64,000 bases of DNA from Paracoccaceae bacterium (GTDB taxonomy: Bacteria; Pseudomonadota; Alphaproteobacteria; Rhodobacterales; Rhodobacteraceae): positions 1-64,000 of the forward strand of contig JALSKC010000017.1 of the NCBI GenBank assembly GCA_026989055.1, read 5' to 3'. The notes under the pieces are model-generated. The model saw only the letters and a list, made by a program, of their open reading frames with translations. It did not search any database and was not told the DNA's origin. This document shows, in pieces, positions 62,023-64,000 of the stretch (its first letter is position 1; each line of letters starts with the position of its first letter). The translations under genes were made by a program, and so were the position numbers.

Positions 62023-63453
62023 ATGCCCGGGGCGCGAAAGATCCCGGCGGTCGAGGCAGTACAGGTGAGCGACGTGGAAAAACGTCTGGGGCAGATCGCC
62101 CGTTTCGGGCTGTTTCTTCTTGCTGTGACCGTTCTGGCGCTGCTGCCGCCCCTGCAAGCCAATTCGGCGCCCTATGCGGCAATGGTGATCGATGCACGCA
62201 CCGGCGAGGTGCTGCATTCGCGCAATGCCGACACGCGGCTGCACCCGGCATCCCTGACCAAGATGATGACACTCTACATCGCCTTCGAGGCGGTCGAGAA
62301 CGGCGAGATCTCGCTGGACAGCATGGTGACGATCTCGCGCAAGGCGGCAAACGAACCCCCGTCCAAGCTCGGCCTGCGGGCCGGCCAGAAGATCAAGCTG
62401 CGCTACCTGATCCGGGCAGCGGCGGTGAAATCGGCCAATGACGCGGCCACCGCCATCGGCGAGGCGATCTCCGGCTCGGAAGCGGCCTTCGCCCGGCGCA
62501 TGAACCGCACCGCCCGGGCGCTGGGAATGACGCGGACCACCTTCCGGAACGCAACCGGGCTGACCGAGCGCGGGCATCTTTCCACCGCCCGCGACATGAC
62601 GATCCTGGGCCGGCACCTGTTCTACGACTATCCGCAGTATTACAACCTGTTCTCGCGGTTGACGACCGATGCCGGAATCCGCCGGGTGGCGAACACCAAC
62701 CGCCGCTTCCTGAACAGCTACCGCGGCGCCGACGGGATCAAGACCGGCTACACCAGCGCCGCCGGCTTCAACCTTGTGGCGTCCGCCCGGCGCGGCTCCA
62801 AGCGGATCATCGCGACCGTGTTCGGCGGCGTTTCGAGCGCCTCGCGCAACGCGAAGGTGGCCGAGCTGCTCGATCTCGGCTTCCGCCGGGCCCCGGCGCG
62901 TGCGCCGGTCAACCGGCCCGCCCCGCCGGTCTATGCCGGAAACGAAGGCCGCACGGTCAACCTGGCGCGGGCGCTCTCCCGCTCGCCCCGGCCGCTGCCC
63001 CGGCCGGAACTGCCCGTTCCCCAGCCATCCGATCAGCTGCTGACGACCATGAGCCGGGAAATCCGGAACGCGCTGGCCGAGGTCGCACCGGCGCCGGGCA
63101 CCCCTGCGCCCCCGCCCCCGCGCCCCGGCACGGCGGCCCTGGCCGCGGCACTCCCCGACAGCATGCCGCAGGAGCTTGCCGCCCCCGAGGTGGTGACCCG
63201 GATCTCCACCTCCGGCGGCCGCCTCTGGGCGATCAACGTCGGCCATTTCAACAGCCGGTTCGAAGCCGAACGGATTCTGCTGAAGACCGCACTCCACGAA
63301 CTGGGCACCCTGGACGAGGCCCTGCGCAAGGTGGTGAAAAGCCGGCGCGGCTACGAGGCCAATTTCGTCGGGTTGAGCAAGGATCTGGCGGAGCTTGCCT
63401 GCCGCCGCCTGCAGGCCCGCTCCCTGCCCTGCACCCCGATCGGCCCGGGCTGA
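62023..63453 (+). CDS. D-alanyl-D-alanine carboxypeptidase (S11 family)
   Basis: Penicillin-binding protein that trims peptidoglycan pentapeptides in the periplasm. The 476-residue protein has an N-terminal hydrophobic export signal (about residues 27-47) and the three serine-peptidase motifs: SLTK (Ser77, Lys80), SAN (137-139) and KTG (240-242). After the catalytic domain comes a Pro/Ala-rich linker (around residues 335-375) and a C-terminal SPOR-like region ([19 protein letters not shown]), which could bind denuded glycan at the septum. GGAG is 6-8 nt before the ATG. Confidence 0.92.
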   Translation: MPGARKIPAVEAVQVSDVEKRLGQIARFGLFLLAVTVLALLPPLQANSAPYAAMVIDARTGEVLHSRNADTRLHPASLTKMMTLYIAFEAVENGEISLDSMVTISRKAANEPPSKLGLRAGQKIKLRYLIRAAAVKSANDAATAIGEAISGSEAAFARRMNRTARALGMTRTTFRNATGLTERGHLSTARDMTILGRHLFYDYPQYYNLFSRLTTDAGIRRVANTNRRFLNSYRGADGIKTGYTSAAGFNLVASARRGSKRIIATVFGGVSSASRNAKVAELLDLGFRRAPARAPVNRPAPPVYAGNEGRTVNLARALSRSPRPLPRPELPVPQPSDQLLTTMSREIRNALAEVAPAPGTPAPPPPRPGTAALAAALPDSMPQELAAPEVVTRISTSGGRLWAINVGHFNSRFEAERILLKTALHELGTLDEALRKVVKSRRGYEANFVGLSKDLAELACRRLQARSLPCTPIGPG

Positions 63454-63511
63454 TCCCCGCCCGCTCGCTCCGCCCGCGCGGCCGCGCACCGGGGGCAGCC
63501 GCGCACCGGGG

Positions 63512-64000
63512 TCAGCGGATGAAGGCCGCCCGCATCAGGCTGCGGGTATAGTCCGAGCGCGGGTTGGAGAATATCTCGTCGACGCTGCCCTCCTCCACGA
63601 TGTCGCCATCCTTCATCACCATGACCCGGTGGCTGAGAGCGCGCACCATCTTCAGGTCGTGGCTGATGAACAGATAGGCCAGCCGGTGGCGGGCCTGGAG
63701 CGCGCGCAGCAGCTCCACGATCTGCACCTGCACCGTCATGTCGAGCGCCGAGGTCGGCTCGTCCAGGACCACCAGCCGCGGGCGCAGGATCATCGCGCGG
63801 GCAATCGCGATGCGCTGGCGCTGGCCGCCGGAGAACTCGTGCGGATAGCGGTGCATCGTGGCCGGGTCGAGCCCGACCTCTTCCATGATCTCGGCGACCA
63901 TTGCGCGCCGGTCGCGCCCGGGGTCGATGGCGTGCACCCCCAGCCCCTCGGCGATCACCTCCTCGGCCGTCATGCGTGGCGAGAGCGAACCGTAGGGGTC
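63512..64000 (-). CDS. ABC transporter ATP-binding protein, YejF/OppF-like (partial)
   Basis: C-terminal 162 residues of an ATPase that continues past the right edge of the window. The visible part begins [20 protein letters not shown], then has the ABC signature [16 protein letters not shown], Walker [13 protein letters not shown], the switch histidine in [12 protein letters not shown], and the oligopeptide-type tail [18 protein letters not shown]. The [19 protein letters not shown] form is most like YejF, the fused peptide/microcin C importer ATPase, but the other half is not visible. The listed internal ATG at 63973 is not the true start. Confidence 0.85.
   Translation of the reverse strand, partial: DPYGSLSPRMTAEEVIAEGLGVHAIDPGRDRRAMVAEIMEEVGLDPATMHRYPHEFSGGQRQRIAIARAMILRPRLVVLDEPTSALDMTVQVQIVELLRALQARHRLAYLFISHDLKMVRALSHRVMVMKDGDIVEEGSVDEIFSNPRSDYTRSLMRAAFIR

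Overview
The window is chromosomal DNA of a very GC-rich alphaproteobacterium, most likely a member of the Rhodobacterales (Rhodobacteraceae/Paracoccaceae). The grounds are the ethylmalonyl-CoA pathway genes (ccr, ecm, mch, a Mcl2-type lyase/thioesterase), the ccoNOQP / ccoGHIS / usp / fnrL / hemN neighbourhood as known from Rhodobacter sphaeroides, FnrL-type boxes, and several small proteins typical of this order. No phage, insertion sequence, CRISPR array or plasmid function was found. Long reading frames antisense to real genes are common because of base composition and were ignored.

Layout. 0-4 kb: a short-chain dehydrogenase, a RecD-like helicase and an acyl-homoserine-lactone quorum-sensing pair (luxI, luxR, and a small gene overlapping luxR). 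4-11 kb: crotonyl-CoA carboxylase/reductase, a PlsB-like acyltransferase, a small exported protein, a 9 x 13-bp tandem repeat, ethylmalonyl-CoA mutase, a membrane-bound LuxR-type regulator and purine nucleoside phosphorylase. 11-19 kb: a DUF1989 protein, the complete sdhCDAB operon, mesaconyl-CoA hydratase, a frameshifted DUF1737 gene, NnrU and Mcl2. 19-31 kb: mdh, a periplasmic protein, then sucC-sucD-sulfotransferase-sucA-sucB-MAPEG-lpd. 31-40 kb: a GntR/FCD regulator, a YgjP-like peptidase, an FYDLN protein, tRNA-Ala, an L,D-transpeptidase, a decayed CoxM-like fragment, a class IV aminotransferase, tRNA-Met and an ABC exporter next to a TesA-like esterase. 40-54 kb: the cbb3 oxidase assembly genes (ccoGHIS), a PAP2 protein, the structural genes (ccoNOQP), a universal stress protein, a Hint-domain protein, fnrL and hemN. 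54-64 kb: an FAD oxidase, hemC, hemE, hemF, a lipoprotein, a second SDR with an altered catalytic motif, an RsmC-like methyltransferase, clpS, a D,D-carboxypeptidase and the end of a YejF-like ABC ATPase.

How it works together. The left half carries most of the oxidative half of the TCA cycle (2-oxoglutarate to succinate to fumarate, plus malate to oxaloacetate) interleaved with ethylmalonyl-CoA pathway enzymes, which let the cell assimilate acetyl-CoA through crotonyl-, ethylmalonyl-, mesaconyl- and malyl-CoA. The right half is a microaerobic module: a high-affinity oxidase, its assembly factors, the oxygen sensor FnrL and tetrapyrrole synthesis genes, with FNR-type boxes in front of ccoN/usp, ccoG and fnrL/hemN.

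The most interesting signal is regulatory. An identical pair of palindromes, TGTGATCACG then 11 nt then CGTGATCACA, lies upstream of both the sdh operon and sucC, exactly 21 bp apart in both places. A single copy sits at the start of a GntR/FCD regulator gene that lies beside lpd. I infer an undescribed, or at least unrecognised here, TCA-cycle operator and its likely regulator. A second pattern is the recurrence of short tandem duplications, mostly with 13-15-bp units, in many of the non-coding gaps.
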